From NCBI RefSeq assembly GCF_017745275.1, contig NZ_JAGHZS010000007.1, positions 502,751 to 566,750 of the forward strand: 64,000 bases of DNA, in the 5' to 3' direction. This stretch comes from Chitinophaga sp. (lineage in GTDB: Bacteria > Bacteroidota > Bacteroidia > Chitinophagales > Chitinophagaceae). Both the position numbers and the translations under genes were made by a program. Below, piece after piece: positions 9,348 through 18,899 of the stretch; position 1 is the stretch's first letter, and every line of letters starts with the position of its first letter. Under the pieces are notes generated by a model. That model saw nothing but the letters and a program-made list of their open reading frames with translations, made no database searches and was not told where the DNA came from.

Positions 9348-10061
9348 TTATTTCTTTTTTAAAGCAGCAGCAATCGCTTTTTCTGCCAGTGGCCCCATCA
9401 CGAGGTAGCCTTCCTTGTTAGGATGCACCCCATCATAAGTCAATTCTTTTTTCAACCCTTTCTGCTCATCAGCCATAACGCTGTAGTAGTCGAGGTATAC
9501 ACAACCATTTTTAGCGGCATATGCTTTAATCAGTTGATTCAGTTGTGCGATTTTAGTGACAGGATCCAGTCCTTTGCGCCATGGATAGTCATATGCAGGC
9601 AGTACAGACGACAATACGACTTTTATACCATTGGCTTTTGCCAGTTCCGCCATCGATACGATGTTGCCAAAAATAGTGGGAACGGGCGTGTAGCCGGTAT
9701 TGCCCGCGATATCGTTGGTACCTGCCAGGATCACGACTACTTTAGGATGCAGATCGATTACATCAGGACGGAAGCGAATCAGCATTTGTGGTGTAGTTTG
9801 ACCGCTGATACCCCGGTTGATATAAGGTTTGCCTGCAAAAAAATCAGGGTTCAGATTTTTCCAGCCGATGGTAATAGAGTTGCCCATGAACACGACCCGC
9901 TGCTCGCCTGCTTTCGGTGCCTCCACTTTAGCATTATCTTCCTGAAAACATTTCAGGCAGGCCCAATCCTGCTTCATCAGCGCTGAGTCTTTATCCTGCG
10001 CAAAAGCAGCGGTACCCCATAGTGTAAACAATGCCATTAATGGCCAGGTTAATTTTTTCAT
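9348..10061 (-). CDS. Secreted SGNH/GDSL-family hydrolase (esterase)
   Basis: 238 residues beginning MKKLTWPLMALFTLWG, a signal peptide ending near AAFAQ. A longer frame to 10139 only adds a non-signal leader. The SGNH blocks are GNSITIGW (nucleophile Ser), NRGISGQTT, ILAGTNDIAG (Asn) and DGVHPNKEGY (Asp, His). Relatives remove acetyl or other acyl groups from glycans. It is co-transcribed with the serine hydrolase and divergent from the susC gene, so the repeats at 10185-10224 could control both directions. An accessory role in the sugar locus is inference. Confidence 0.87.
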   Translation of the reverse strand: MKKLTWPLMALFTLWGTAAFAQDKDSALMKQDWACLKCFQEDNAKVEAPKAGEQRVVFMGNSITIGWKNLNPDFFAGKPYINRGISGQTTPQMLIRFRPDVIDLHPKVVVILAGTNDIAGNTGYTPVPTIFGNIVSMAELAKANGIKVVLSSVLPAYDYPWRKGLDPVTKIAQLNQLIKAYAAKNGCVYLDYYSVMADEQKGLKKELTYDGVHPNKEGYLVMGPLAEKAIAAALKKK

Positions 10062-10184
10062 TTTTATTGAATCTGTTTTTATAACGCGGTTAGCATTTAA
10101 ACGTCCAGAAAAATAACGCTTTTTTTCCGGCATTACCAACCCTCCGTTTTCAAAGGTGTACAGTCAAGGATCAGCGGCCCTTAA

Positions 10185-10224
10185 ACAGGACAGTGCAGGA
10201 CAGTACAGGACGCAACAGGACAGG
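10185..10224. promoter_or_regulatory. Four tandem 10-bp repeats upstream of susC, putative operator array
   Basis: Units are ACAGGACAGT, GCAGGACAGT, ACAGGACGCA and ACAGGACAGG, back to back. The first two differ from the pair before rhaT (GCATGACAGT) by one base in the core plus a variable first base. The 10-bp period places all units on one face of the helix, as expected for cooperative binding of a regulator. The array is 73 bases before the susC start and 124 bases before the divergent SGNH gene. Confidence 0.6.
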
Positions 10225-10296
10225 AATCTATGATACTTCGATTAAATTTATTTCCGTTAAGCATCGCCGTTTCATCATCACCTAATTCCACTTGTT

Positions 10297-13200
10297 ATGA
10301 TCAAAGTCTATATCCTTTGTCGTAAAGGATACTCCGTTATGGCACGTTATGGCGTCACCTTTTTATTACTGTCCTTTTGCCTGGCAGGTTTTGCGCAGGA
10401 AAAAAACAATGTTACCGGGCAAATAACTGATGCAGGTACCGGCGCTCCTCTACCCAGTGTTACCATTGGGGTCAAAGGTAGCAGCAAGGGTACTTTCAGC
10501 GACGCCAATGGCAGGTACACCATCGCTGCCAGCACTGCTGATTCACTTGTTTTTAGTTTTATCGGGTACATTTCCAAAACCCTGTACGTGGGTAACCGCA
10601 CCAAGATCAGTACACAGCTGGAGTCCAGCAACAAAGTACTCAACCAGGTAGTAGTAGTGGGTTATGGTACCCAACAAAAGAAAGATGTAACCGGCTCCGT
10701 GGGCATTGTTCCAATGAAAAATGTGAAAGACATGCCTATAGCCGGTCCTGACCAGGCCCTGGCCGGGCAGATTGCCGGTATCCAGGTAAGCACCTCCAAC
10801 GGTATTCCCGGTGGTGGCCCGCAGGTGCAGGTACGTGGCATTGGCGCTGTAGGCGCCGGCAGCCAGCCCCTGTATGTAGTGGATGGCTATCCGCTGGCCT
10901 CTTCCTCTGACCAGGTGTCTGATCCGATGAATGCCATCAATCCACAGGACATCGAGTCTATGGCTGTATTGAAAGATGCATCCGCTACAGCCATCTATGG
11001 CTCCAGGGGCGCCAACGGCGTGGTACTCATTACCACCAAACGTGGCAGCTCAGGCATTCCAACCGTACAACTTTCTGCCAACTACGGCATCCAGCAAATT
11101 CCGCAAAAAGGCCGGCCTAACCTGATGAACGGACAGGAGTTTGCACAATTCAGAAAAGAAGCCATTGAAGACAACATCCGTTTCACCGAACACCGCGAAC
11201 CCACCGACGCGGATATTCCGGAAATCTATCGTCATCCTGAAAAAATCGGCGAAGGCACCAACTGGTTCAATGCCATTACCCACGTGGCACCTATGCAGGA
11301 CATCAACCTTAGCGTAAGCGGAGGTACTGAAAAAATAAGAACCTATATTTCCGCCGGATACTACAACCAGGACGGTGTAGTGATTAACTCCGGGTACAAA
11401 AGATTTTCTGTCAGAGCCAATGTAGATGCCAACCTTTCTGACCGTTTGAAAATAGGCTTTAACATCGCGCCTTCGTACACTACCCGCAAAGGCAATACCA
11501 ACGGGGAAGGCCGTGGTAACTACTTCGGTATCGCCAGTCCTATTGAACCAGTGTACAAACCGGATGGCAGCTATAATGCCTATATCCAAAGCCCCGGCAC
11601 TTTTGGTATGCCCAACCCGGTGATGTTCCTGAATGAGGTGATTAACCGCTCCAAGAGCACCCGCATTTTGTTTAATACCTATGGCGAATATGAAATTATA
11701 AAAAACCTGAAGTTCAAATCTACCTTTAACGTAGACTACCAGGAAGGATCCGGCGAGTATTTCATCCCTTCTACCATTGGTGGTACCAACGTAGCACCGC
11801 CTACCATTCCTTCCGGTGGCTACAATAGTGGTAACTACCTGAACTGGCTAAACGAAAATACGCTGACCTACCAGTACAACACGCAAAATGGTCATGCCTT
11901 CACCGGCTTACTCGGCTACAGCGTGCAATCACAAAAAGAACAATATGGCGGCTTCAATGGCGCCAACTACCCTGACGATGATATCAAAACATTAAATGCT
12001 GCGGCTACCATTACCGGTGGCACCGACAAAACAGAATGGGCATTACTGTCTTATCTCGCGAGGATCAACTATGCATATAAAGATAAATACCTGGCAACAG
12101 CTACGGTGAGAAGTGATGGATCTTCCCGCTTCGGACCTGATAACCGCTGGGGTACCTTCCCTTCTGTGGCTTTAGGATGGCGTATTTCACAGGAAGAATT
12201 TATGAAGTCGTCCCGTATTTTCAGCGATCTGAAATTAAGAGCCTCCTATGGATTCTCCGGTAATTTTAATATCGGTAACTACTCTTACATGAGTAACATC
12301 GGCACCAGCGATTATGTACTGGGTGGTGCCCTGGCCGGCGGCCGTGTAATGAACACCCTCGGCAACCCCAACCTGGGCTGGGAAAAAATGCGCGAACTGA
12401 ATATAGGCGTTGACGTTGGATTATGGAAAGACCGCGTATACCTGACCATTGATGCCTACAAACGCAATACGCAACAACTGCTGCTAAACGTAGAGGTACC
12501 ACAATCCAGCGGGTTCTCTACTGTAACAGAGAACAAAGGCGACATGGAAAACAAGGGGCTGGAAATTGGTATCTCCTCCCGTAATATTGAAAACAAATCA
12601 CTCACCTGGACCACCAACTTCAACATTTCCTTTAACCGCAACAAGGTACTGGCACTGGGGAAAGACAATGCGCCTATCTACTCCGGCAACTCCAGCGAAG
12701 GCAATCCTACCAATGTAAGCATGGTAGGCAAACCACTCGCCATGCTGTATGGATATGTATTTGATGGCATCTATCAAAACCAGGGAGAAGTAGATAAAGG
12801 CCCTGCGTTTCCAGGAGCTATTCCGGGAAACATCCGTTTCAAAGATATCAATGGCAATGGCGTGATTAATCCGCGGGAAGATTTCGCCATCATCGGGAAT
12901 CCTTACCCCGACTTCAACTGGGGCTTAACAAATATCCTGAATTACAAAAAATTTGACCTGCGGGTATTAGTGGTAGGATCAATGGGAGCTGACCGCTTAC
13001 ATGCCACCAACGACTACAACGGCAACATTGACGGCGTATTTAATGTAAGAAAAGATGTGGCCAACCGCTGGAGATCTGAGTCCAACCCGGGTAACGGTAA
13101 AGTACCTACGACGAATGGTTCCGGCCGTGGCAGGGTGATGTACAGGGATGTAAGTTCATTGACCGTTGAGAAAAATAACTATGCGTGGGTGAAGAACATT

Positions 13201-13416
13201 ACGCTTGGTTACAGCCTGCCAAAATTTGGATTTGTACAAAGTGCCAGGGTATATGTGAGTGTGCAGAATGCCATCCTGTTCACTAACTACAGTGGTAATC
13301 CCGAAGTAACCAACTACCTGGGCAAGGGCGGTAGCGGCGCATTGGTACCGGGCATCGACTACTCCAGCTACCCTGTTCCAAGAATTTATTCACTGGGCGC
13401 CAATCTCTCCTTTTAA
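10297..13416 (+). CDS. SusC/RagA-family TonB-dependent outer membrane receptor
   Basis: 1039 residues. A signal segment (MARYGVTFLLLSFC onward, ending CLAGFAQ) begins at residue 15, so the ATG at 10339 is an alternative start. A carboxypeptidase-regulatory-like domain (about 38-115) is followed by the SusC linker NQVVVVGYGTQQKKDVTG, the plug, and a long beta-barrel ending in an aromatic residue (LGANLSF). It imports oligosaccharides or glycosides across the outer membrane with TonB energy and works with the SusD lipoprotein encoded next. It is the first of eight same-strand genes; the cargo is probably the glycoside degraded by the downstream enzymes. Confidence 0.95.
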   Translation: MIKVYILCRKGYSVMARYGVTFLLLSFCLAGFAQEKNNVTGQITDAGTGAPLPSVTIGVKGSSKGTFSDANGRYTIAASTADSLVFSFIGYISKTLYVGNRTKISTQLESSNKVLNQVVVVGYGTQQKKDVTGSVGIVPMKNVKDMPIAGPDQALAGQIAGIQVSTSNGIPGGGPQVQVRGIGAVGAGSQPLYVVDGYPLASSSDQVSDPMNAINPQDIESMAVLKDASATAIYGSRGANGVVLITTKRGSSGIPTVQLSANYGIQQIPQKGRPNLMNGQEFAQFRKEAIEDNIRFTEHREPTDADIPEIYRHPEKIGEGTNWFNAITHVAPMQDINLSVSGGTEKIRTYISAGYYNQDGVVINSGYKRFSVRANVDANLSDRLKIGFNIAPSYTTRKGNTNGEGRGNYFGIASPIEPVYKPDGSYNAYIQSPGTFGMPNPVMFLNEVINRSKSTRILFNTYGEYEIIKNLKFKSTFNVDYQEGSGEYFIPSTIGGTNVAPPTIPSGGYNSGNYLNWLNENTLTYQYNTQNGHAFTGLLGYSVQSQKEQYGGFNGANYPDDDIKTLNAAATITGGTDKTEWALLSYLARINYAYKDKYLATATVRSDGSSRFGPDNRWGTFPSVALGWRISQEEFMKSSRIFSDLKLRASYGFSGNFNIGNYSYMSNIGTSDYVLGGALAGGRVMNTLGNPNLGWEKMRELNIGVDVGLWKDRVYLTIDAYKRNTQQLLLNVEVPQSSGFSTVTENKGDMENKGLEIGISSRNIENKSLTWTTNFNISFNRNKVLALGKDNAPIYSGNSSEGNPTNVSMVGKPLAMLYGYVFDGIYQNQGEVDKGPAFPGAIPGNIRFKDINGNGVINPREDFAIIGNPYPDFNWGLTNILNYKKFDLRVLVVGSMGADRLHATNDYNGNIDGVFNVRKDVANRWRSESNPGNGKVPTTNGSGRGRVMYRDVSSLTVEKNNYAWVKNITLGYSLPKFGFVQSARVYVSVQNAILFTNYSGNPEVTNYLGKGGSGALVPGIDYSSYPVPRIYSLGANLSF

Positions 13417-13440
13417 TCCAGTTCCTAAAAGTATAGCAAC

Positions 13441-14922
13441 ATGAAAACAAAAATATCTTTTATCGCACTTTTAGCGATTGCACTGAATGGATGTAACCAT
13501 ATGCTGGATGTGAAACCAAATTCGTTCTCCAGTGGTTCGAATTATTACACCAATGAAGGCCAGGTATTACGCGCGGTAAATGGCTGCTATGGCGTATTAC
13601 AGGATTTATATCGCAGCGACTACTGGGCCATGACTGAAATGAGAGCGGACAATACCAATTATCAGTATGACGAAAGTGATCGTGGTGCACAACAACGGGA
13701 AGAAATTGATGAATTCCTGACCACTACCAGCAATAACTATATTAACAGTACCTGGGCGCAGTTATACCGGAACATACAGCAATCCAATGTGATTCTTACC
13801 CGCATCGATGCAGTACCTTTTGCTAATGAGGCAACTAAAAAACAATATACCGGCGAGGCTAAGTTTCTCCGGGCCCTGTACTACTTTCACCTGGTGCGTC
13901 TTTTCGGCGGTGTGCCCCTTTTGGTGAAAGAAGTGGCAGGCCCGGAGCAGGCCTCCACATCTAAAAGAGCCAGCGTAGCAGAAGTGTATGCACAAATTAT
14001 TGCAGATGCCACAGATGCCGCAGCCAACCTGCCGGCTTCCTATACCGGCGCAGACGTAGGCAGAGCCACTAAAGGCGCGGCACTGACCCTGCTGGGCGAT
14101 GTGTATATGACCATGAAAGACTATCCAAAAGCAGTAACCACCCTGCAACAGGTAGTAGCCCTCAATTACTCCCTGGTACCTGAGTATGGTGACAATTTTG
14201 ATCCGGCGAAGAAAAATAATGCGGAGTCCATTTTTGCGGTGCAGTTTAATTCAGGACTGGAAACAGAAAGCAGCAATTTCATTTTTGTATTTGGTCCGCG
14301 TAACGGTAAAAAAGATCTCACCGGTTTCAACGGAAACCTGGGCGGTAATAATATTCCTACTCCCGGCATTGTGAATGCGTATGAGGCAAAGGATAAAAGG
14401 AAAGCAGCATCTATTGCGATGTACGACAGTCCCACCAACGCTGCCTTTGCAGAGTCAGCTGCTTTCGGCGGCAAATTACCGTTCATCAAAAAATTCTACC
14501 ATCCACCGTATGCATTAGATGGCCGTGCCAATGAAAACTGGCCGGTATACCGCTACTCCCAGGTGTTACTGATGCTGGCAGAAGCGATCAATGAAACCGG
14601 TACCGGTGATCCCCTGCCCTATATCAATCCCGTGCGGGTACGTGCAGGACTGGATCCGTTGCCTGCTTTGAGTCAAACCGCCTTCAGAGATACCGTATTC
14701 CATGAGCAGCGCGTGGAACTGGCCTTTGAGGATCAGCGCTGGTACCAGTTGCTGCGCACCGGTAAAGCTGTAGCGGTGATGACCGCACATGGTATTGAAG
14801 AGAAAAAACGCCTGACCAGGTTAAGCCCGGCTTCATACAACATACAGCCGTTCCAGTTATTATATCCGATTCCTGAAAGAGAGATCAGATTAAATGGTTT
14901 TGAACAAAATACCGGTTGGTAA
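13441..14922 (+). CDS. SusD/RagB-family surface lipoprotein
   Basis: 493 residues with a lipoprotein signal ending ALNGC (Cys18). It has typical SusD features: early helical repeats, GEAKFLRALYYFHLVRLFG near 140, and the C-terminal VELAFEDQRWYQLLRTGKA region before the final LYPIPEREI. It caps the SusC receptor and binds the sugar ligand at the cell surface. It begins 24 bases after susC. Confidence 0.95.
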   Translation: MKTKISFIALLAIALNGCNHMLDVKPNSFSSGSNYYTNEGQVLRAVNGCYGVLQDLYRSDYWAMTEMRADNTNYQYDESDRGAQQREEIDEFLTTTSNNYINSTWAQLYRNIQQSNVILTRIDAVPFANEATKKQYTGEAKFLRALYYFHLVRLFGGVPLLVKEVAGPEQASTSKRASVAEVYAQIIADATDAAANLPASYTGADVGRATKGAALTLLGDVYMTMKDYPKAVTTLQQVVALNYSLVPEYGDNFDPAKKNNAESIFAVQFNSGLETESSNFIFVFGPRNGKKDLTGFNGNLGGNNIPTPGIVNAYEAKDKRKAASIAMYDSPTNAAFAESAAFGGKLPFIKKFYHPPYALDGRANENWPVYRYSQVLLMLAEAINETGTGDPLPYINPVRVRAGLDPLPALSQTAFRDTVFHEQRVELAFEDQRWYQLLRTGKAVAVMTAHGIEEKKRLTRLSPASYNIQPFQLLYPIPEREIRLNGFEQNTGW

Positions 14923-15024
14923 AAAAAAGTAGAAAAAAAGGGGAAACGTTTGCTATATTACTACAGCTATAGTCAACCGTCCACGTATAGTATCATCTCA
15001 GGAACTTATACAAGCATATATATT

Positions 15025-17724
15025 ATGACCACCTTAAGAAAAAGACCATTCAGGCTGCTTGCGCTCATCACTACCGTTTTAATAACGGCGGTAGCCTGTA
15101 ATAACGGAGACGACTCAACGTCAAAAGACAAGGAACACAAAACAGGAAATCCGAAAGTCGATGCCTTGAAATTACCTGATAACTTTAAAGCAGAGCGGCT
15201 GTACAGCCCTGGCGATAACAAGCAGGGATCCTGGGTATCTATGACCTTTGACAACAAGGGCCGTATGATTGTATCTGATCAGTACGGTTACCTGTACCGT
15301 TTGCAATTGCCCGCTGTAGGAGAAGATTCTTCTAAACTGAAAATTGAAAAACTGAACATCGGTAACGATACCTCCACCCAGAAAGTATCGATGGGATATG
15401 CACAGGGATTGCTCTATGCATTTAACAGTTTGTATGTAATGGTGAACCACAATAGTGACGACCGGTTCAACAAAGGCAGCGGCTTGTATCGCTTACAGGA
15501 TACCGATGGCGATGATCAGTTCGACAAAATTACGATGTTGAAAGCATTGGACGGTGAAGGCGAACATGGCCCACACAGCATTGTGCTGGCGCCGGATGGG
15601 AAGTCTATATATGTAATTGCCGGTAATTTTACAAAGATTCCGGAGATGAATAACTATAAGGTGCCGCTGTCAGTTAACATTGATAACGTGTTGCCGTTTA
15701 TTAAGGATCCTAACGGTCATGATAACGTGGTAAACACGCATGGAGGCTGGATTGCGCACATCGATTCCACCGGTAGCAACTGGGAGCTGATCAGCTCCGG
15801 CTATCGGAATCCTTTCGATCTTACCTTCAATGACCAGGGCGATATGTTTACCTATGATTCCGATATGGAATGGGATTTTGGTACGCCGTGGTACCGCCCT
15901 ACCCGTATCTGCCAGGTTACCAGCGGCAGCGAATATGGCTGGCGTCCCGGTACTGAGAAATGGTCGCCCGCCTATCCGGACAACTTACCGCCATTATTGA
16001 ACATTGGCCAGGGTTCTCCTACCAACCTGATCTATGGCGGGAAAGCGCGTTTCCCGGAGAAGTACCGCAAATCATTGTTTGCCTTTGACTGGAGCTTCGG
16101 TATCATCTATGCCATTCACCTGCAACCGGAAGGCGCTTCATACAAAGCCAATGCAGAAGAGTTTCTGTCCGGCTCTCCACTACCGCTGACCGATGGCGCC
16201 ATTGGCCCGGATGGCGCACTGTATTTCCTGACTGGTGGCCGCCGGCTGGAATCTGATTTGTACCGCGTATATTATAAAGACAATAAAGACAGTAACGAAC
16301 CGCTGGCAGCAACCACACCTACCGAAGGCGCCAATACCCGCAAACAGCTGGAAGCATACCATGGTGGCGCTAAACCAGGCGCAGTGGATTTCGCGTGGCC
16401 TTACCTGAAAAACAGCGATCGCTTTATCCGCTTTGCTGCAAGAATAGCGGTAGAAAATCAACCTGTGAGCCAGTGGCAAAACAAAGTGTTACAGGAAAAG
16501 GATCCTGAAACACTGATACAGGGAGCCATTGCGCTGGCGCGCCAGGGTAAGGAAGACGTTAAAAAACTACTCTTGCCGCAACTGATGACCATCAACTATG
16601 GCCAGTTATCACCCTCCCAGCAAATAGACCTGCTACGTGCCCTTGAATTGGTATTTGTGCGCATGGGTAAACCAGATCCCGCTTTAGCAGGACAGGTAGC
16701 TGCTTACCTCGATCCGCAGTATCCCGCCGGCAACAACGATCTTAACCGTTCACTGAGTAAAGTGCTGGTATATCTCAATGCCCCTAAAGCTGTAGAAAAA
16801 ACCATGGCTTTATTGTCTACAGCAAAAGACGATACTGCTGCACAGAAAACTGCGATGCAATCTTCCGACCTGATCCTGCGCAACCCGCAATATGGATTGG
16901 ACATTGCCGGTATGCTTTCCAAGATGCCACCACTACAGCAAACCTGGTATGCAACAGTGTTGAGCCAGGCTAAGAACGGCTGGACGCCTGCCCTGCGGGA
17001 GCAATACTTCCAATGGTTTTATCATGCCTTTACTTATAAAGGCGGCCATAGCTTCATTGGCTTCATCAATACCGCGCGTCAGAATGCATTGGCGAATGTA
17101 CCGAAGAAGGAGTTCGCTCATTTCAACCAGCTATCCGGTGACTCACTGGTAAACAGTGGTGGTGGCCTTACACAGGGCTATCCTCAACCGAAAGGACCAG
17201 GCAGAAACTGGAAACTGGACGAAGCAGTGAAAGTAGTAGACAGTGGATTAACCAACCGGAATTTTGAACAGGGCAAGGCCATGTTTAATACGGTGTTGTG
17301 CAGTTCCTGTCATGGTATGCGCGGAGAAGGCGGTGTAGCCGGTCCGGATCTAACGCAACTGGGTACACGCTTTTCTACTAAAGACATCCTGGAAGCTATC
17401 ATCGACCCCAGTAAAACCATTTCCGATCAGTATGCCGCTACCGTGTTTTCATTGAAAGATGGCGGTTCTGTATTAGGTCGGCTGGTGAGCCAGGACAAAG
17501 ACAAATATATCATTTCACAAAATCCGTTTGCACCGCAGGAACACCGCGAACTACTGAAAAAAGACGTAGCAGGTACAAAAACATCTACAGTTTCTGTGAT
17601 GTTACCAGGGCTGATTAACCGCCTGAACCCGGAGGAACTGAGAGACCTGGTGGCCTACCTGAAATCCGGTGGCAACAATAAGGATTCTGTCTTCCTGGCA
17701 CCGAAGCAACTGGGTAGTAAATAA
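15025..17724 (+). CDS. Periplasmic lipoprotein: beta-propeller dehydrogenase-like with C-terminal heme-c domain
   Basis: About 899 residues from the ATG at 15025 (an in-frame start at 14950 lacks a signal). The lipobox LITAVAC marks a lipoprotein. Residues about 45-440 form a beta-propeller of the sorbosone/glucose dehydrogenase-like type seen in Planctomycetes/Verrucomicrobia 'membrane-bound dehydrogenase' proteins (TIGR02604 style). A helical HEAT-like middle follows. The C-terminus matches the TIGR02603 heme domain: CSSCH at 759-763, AGPDLTQLG, then EELRDLVAYLKSGG. It probably oxidises a sugar in the periplasm and passes electrons to the respiratory chain. With the Gfo/Idh and DUF1080 genes downstream, formation of a 3-keto sugar is a reasonable guess; the cofactor of the propeller is unknown. 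Confidence 0.85.
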   Translation: MTTLRKRPFRLLALITTVLITAVACNNGDDSTSKDKEHKTGNPKVDALKLPDNFKAERLYSPGDNKQGSWVSMTFDNKGRMIVSDQYGYLYRLQLPAVGEDSSKLKIEKLNIGNDTSTQKVSMGYAQGLLYAFNSLYVMVNHNSDDRFNKGSGLYRLQDTDGDDQFDKITMLKALDGEGEHGPHSIVLAPDGKSIYVIAGNFTKIPEMNNYKVPLSVNIDNVLPFIKDPNGHDNVVNTHGGWIAHIDSTGSNWELISSGYRNPFDLTFNDQGDMFTYDSDMEWDFGTPWYRPTRICQVTSGSEYGWRPGTEKWSPAYPDNLPPLLNIGQGSPTNLIYGGKARFPEKYRKSLFAFDWSFGIIYAIHLQPEGASYKANAEEFLSGSPLPLTDGAIGPDGALYFLTGGRRLESDLYRVYYKDNKDSNEPLAATTPTEGANTRKQLEAYHGGAKPGAVDFAWPYLKNSDRFIRFAARIAVENQPVSQWQNKVLQEKDPETLIQGAIALARQGKEDVKKLLLPQLMTINYGQLSPSQQIDLLRALELVFVRMGKPDPALAGQVAAYLDPQYPAGNNDLNRSLSKVLVYLNAPKAVEKTMALLSTAKDDTAAQKTAMQSSDLILRNPQYGLDIAGMLSKMPPLQQTWYATVLSQAKNGWTPALREQYFQWFYHAFTYKGGHSFIGFINTARQNALANVPKKEFAHFNQLSGDSLVNSGGGLTQGYPQPKGPGRNWKLDEAVKVVDSGLTNRNFEQGKAMFNTVLCSSCHGMRGEGGVAGPDLTQLGTRFSTKDILEAIIDPSKTISDQYAATVFSLKDGGSVLGRLVSQDKDKYIISQNPFAPQEHRELLKKDVAGTKTSTVSVMLPGLINRLNPEELRDLVAYLKSGGNNKDSVFLAPKQLGSK

Positions 17725-17751
17725 TTTTTTTGGAAGATAAACCTGGCGCGA

Positions 17752-18777
17752 ATGACGACACAAACACCCGGATGGCAACATAAGATATCGCATCACTTAC
17801 AGCTGGGCGGTATAGAAACAGCGGTGCTGGACAACGGCCCCGGCAGGGGTACCCGCATTGCCTGGATTAATACCGGTGCAGGGTTGCGATACAAGGTAGT
17901 GATTGACCGCGCCATGGATATTGCCGATGCTTTTTTTAACCAGCATAGCCTGGCGTGGATCAGCCATAGTGGCGTTACTGCACCACAACGTATCACTGAC
18001 AAAGGTGTGAACTGGCTCCAAACATTTGGCGGTGGATTGATGACCACCTGCGGGCTATCGCATGTAGGCGGTCCTGAGGCCGATGAATACGGGGACCGCG
18101 GACTGCATGGGCCTATCAGCAATACGCCGGCAGAAATTATTTCCATCATCCAGCCGGATCCGGTGAACGGACAAATGGAGATGAGCATTACCGGTATCAT
18201 GCAGCAGGTACAGGTGCTGGGGCCACAACTGGTATTGAAACGTACCATTTCCGGTACACTCGGACAAGCACGTATACGCATATACGACGAAGTTATCAAC
18301 AAAGGCAACCTACCCGCCCCGCATATGCTGCTGTATCATTTCAACATGGGATGGCCACTGGTAGATGTAGGAGCAGATATCTGCTGGGAAGGCAACTGGA
18401 CTTCCAGGGCAGGTAATCCGGACCATATCTTCCGGGAAGGCCATCCTTATAAAAAATGTGCCGCACCAATGGACAGTCATGCCGGCAACGGAGAAGAAGC
18501 TGCTATCATTGATCCGGTAGCAGCTGCCGACGGATGGTGTACCTGCGGCGTTCACAATGCGGCGTTGCCATTAACGCTCTCGCTGCGTTTCAAAAAAGAA
18601 GAGTTGCCGGTGCTCACCAACTGGCAACACTGGGGCAAAGGCGAATATGTGATGGGGCTGGAACCCGGCACCCATCCTCCTACCGGCCAGGCGAAAGCAC
18701 GCCGCGAAGGAACATTGATCATGCTGTCACCTGGTGAAGCAAAACATTATGAATTAGAAATAGCTGTTAGCAGTTAG
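17752..18777 (+). CDS. DUF4432 / aldose-1-epimerase-like protein
   Basis: 341 residues, no signal peptide, so cytoplasmic. It has the galactose-mutarotase-like beta-sandwich pattern of DUF4432 proteins: TRIAWINTGAGLRYKVVIDR, TTCGLSHVGGPE, LYHFNMGWPL and LEPGTHPP. Members are thought to interconvert anomers or bind sugar ligands of catabolic pathways. It lies 27 bases after the cytochrome gene. Its last codons and stop are formed by the left arm of the palindromic repeat at 18766-18880, so its C-terminus (IAVSS) may have been altered by insertion of that element. Confidence 0.82.
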   Translation: MTTQTPGWQHKISHHLQLGGIETAVLDNGPGRGTRIAWINTGAGLRYKVVIDRAMDIADAFFNQHSLAWISHSGVTAPQRITDKGVNWLQTFGGGLMTTCGLSHVGGPEADEYGDRGLHGPISNTPAEIISIIQPDPVNGQMEMSITGIMQQVQVLGPQLVLKRTISGTLGQARIRIYDEVINKGNLPAPHMLLYHFNMGWPLVDVGADICWEGNWTSRAGNPDHIFREGHPYKKCAAPMDSHAGNGEEAAIIDPVAAADGWCTCGVHNAALPLTLSLRFKKEELPVLTNWQHWGKGEYVMGLEPGTHPPTGQAKARREGTLIMLSPGEAKHYELEIAVSS

Positions 18778-18880
18778 CTATTAGCTTTTAGCTTTTAGTA
18801 AATGCAGCGGAGATCATCATATGCTTATCTCCACTGCATTTACTAAAAGCTAATAGCTAGTGCCTAATAGCTAAAGGCTT
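18766..18880. repeat. Intergenic palindromic element, copy A
   Basis: Long inverted repeat: left arm 18775-18814 pairs with right arm 18827-18859, with looser pairing further out. The left arm has one extra 7-base agctttt unit. The core AAATGCAGCGGAGAT is shared with copies B and C, but the loop differs. The stop codon of the DUF4432 gene (18775-18777) is in the arm. Because it sits inside an operon, it may lower read-through or protect the mRNA end. Confidence 0.8.
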
Positions 18881-18899
18881 AACATTAAACTATCTAGCC

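Noticed and set aside
9423..9986. 187-codon open frame opposite the SGNH gene
   Set aside because: It lies wholly antisense to a gene with clear SGNH motifs and shows no domain.
10185..10224. CRISPR-like tandem repeat
   Set aside because: The units are only 10 bases, directly joined with no spacers, and lie in a promoter region.
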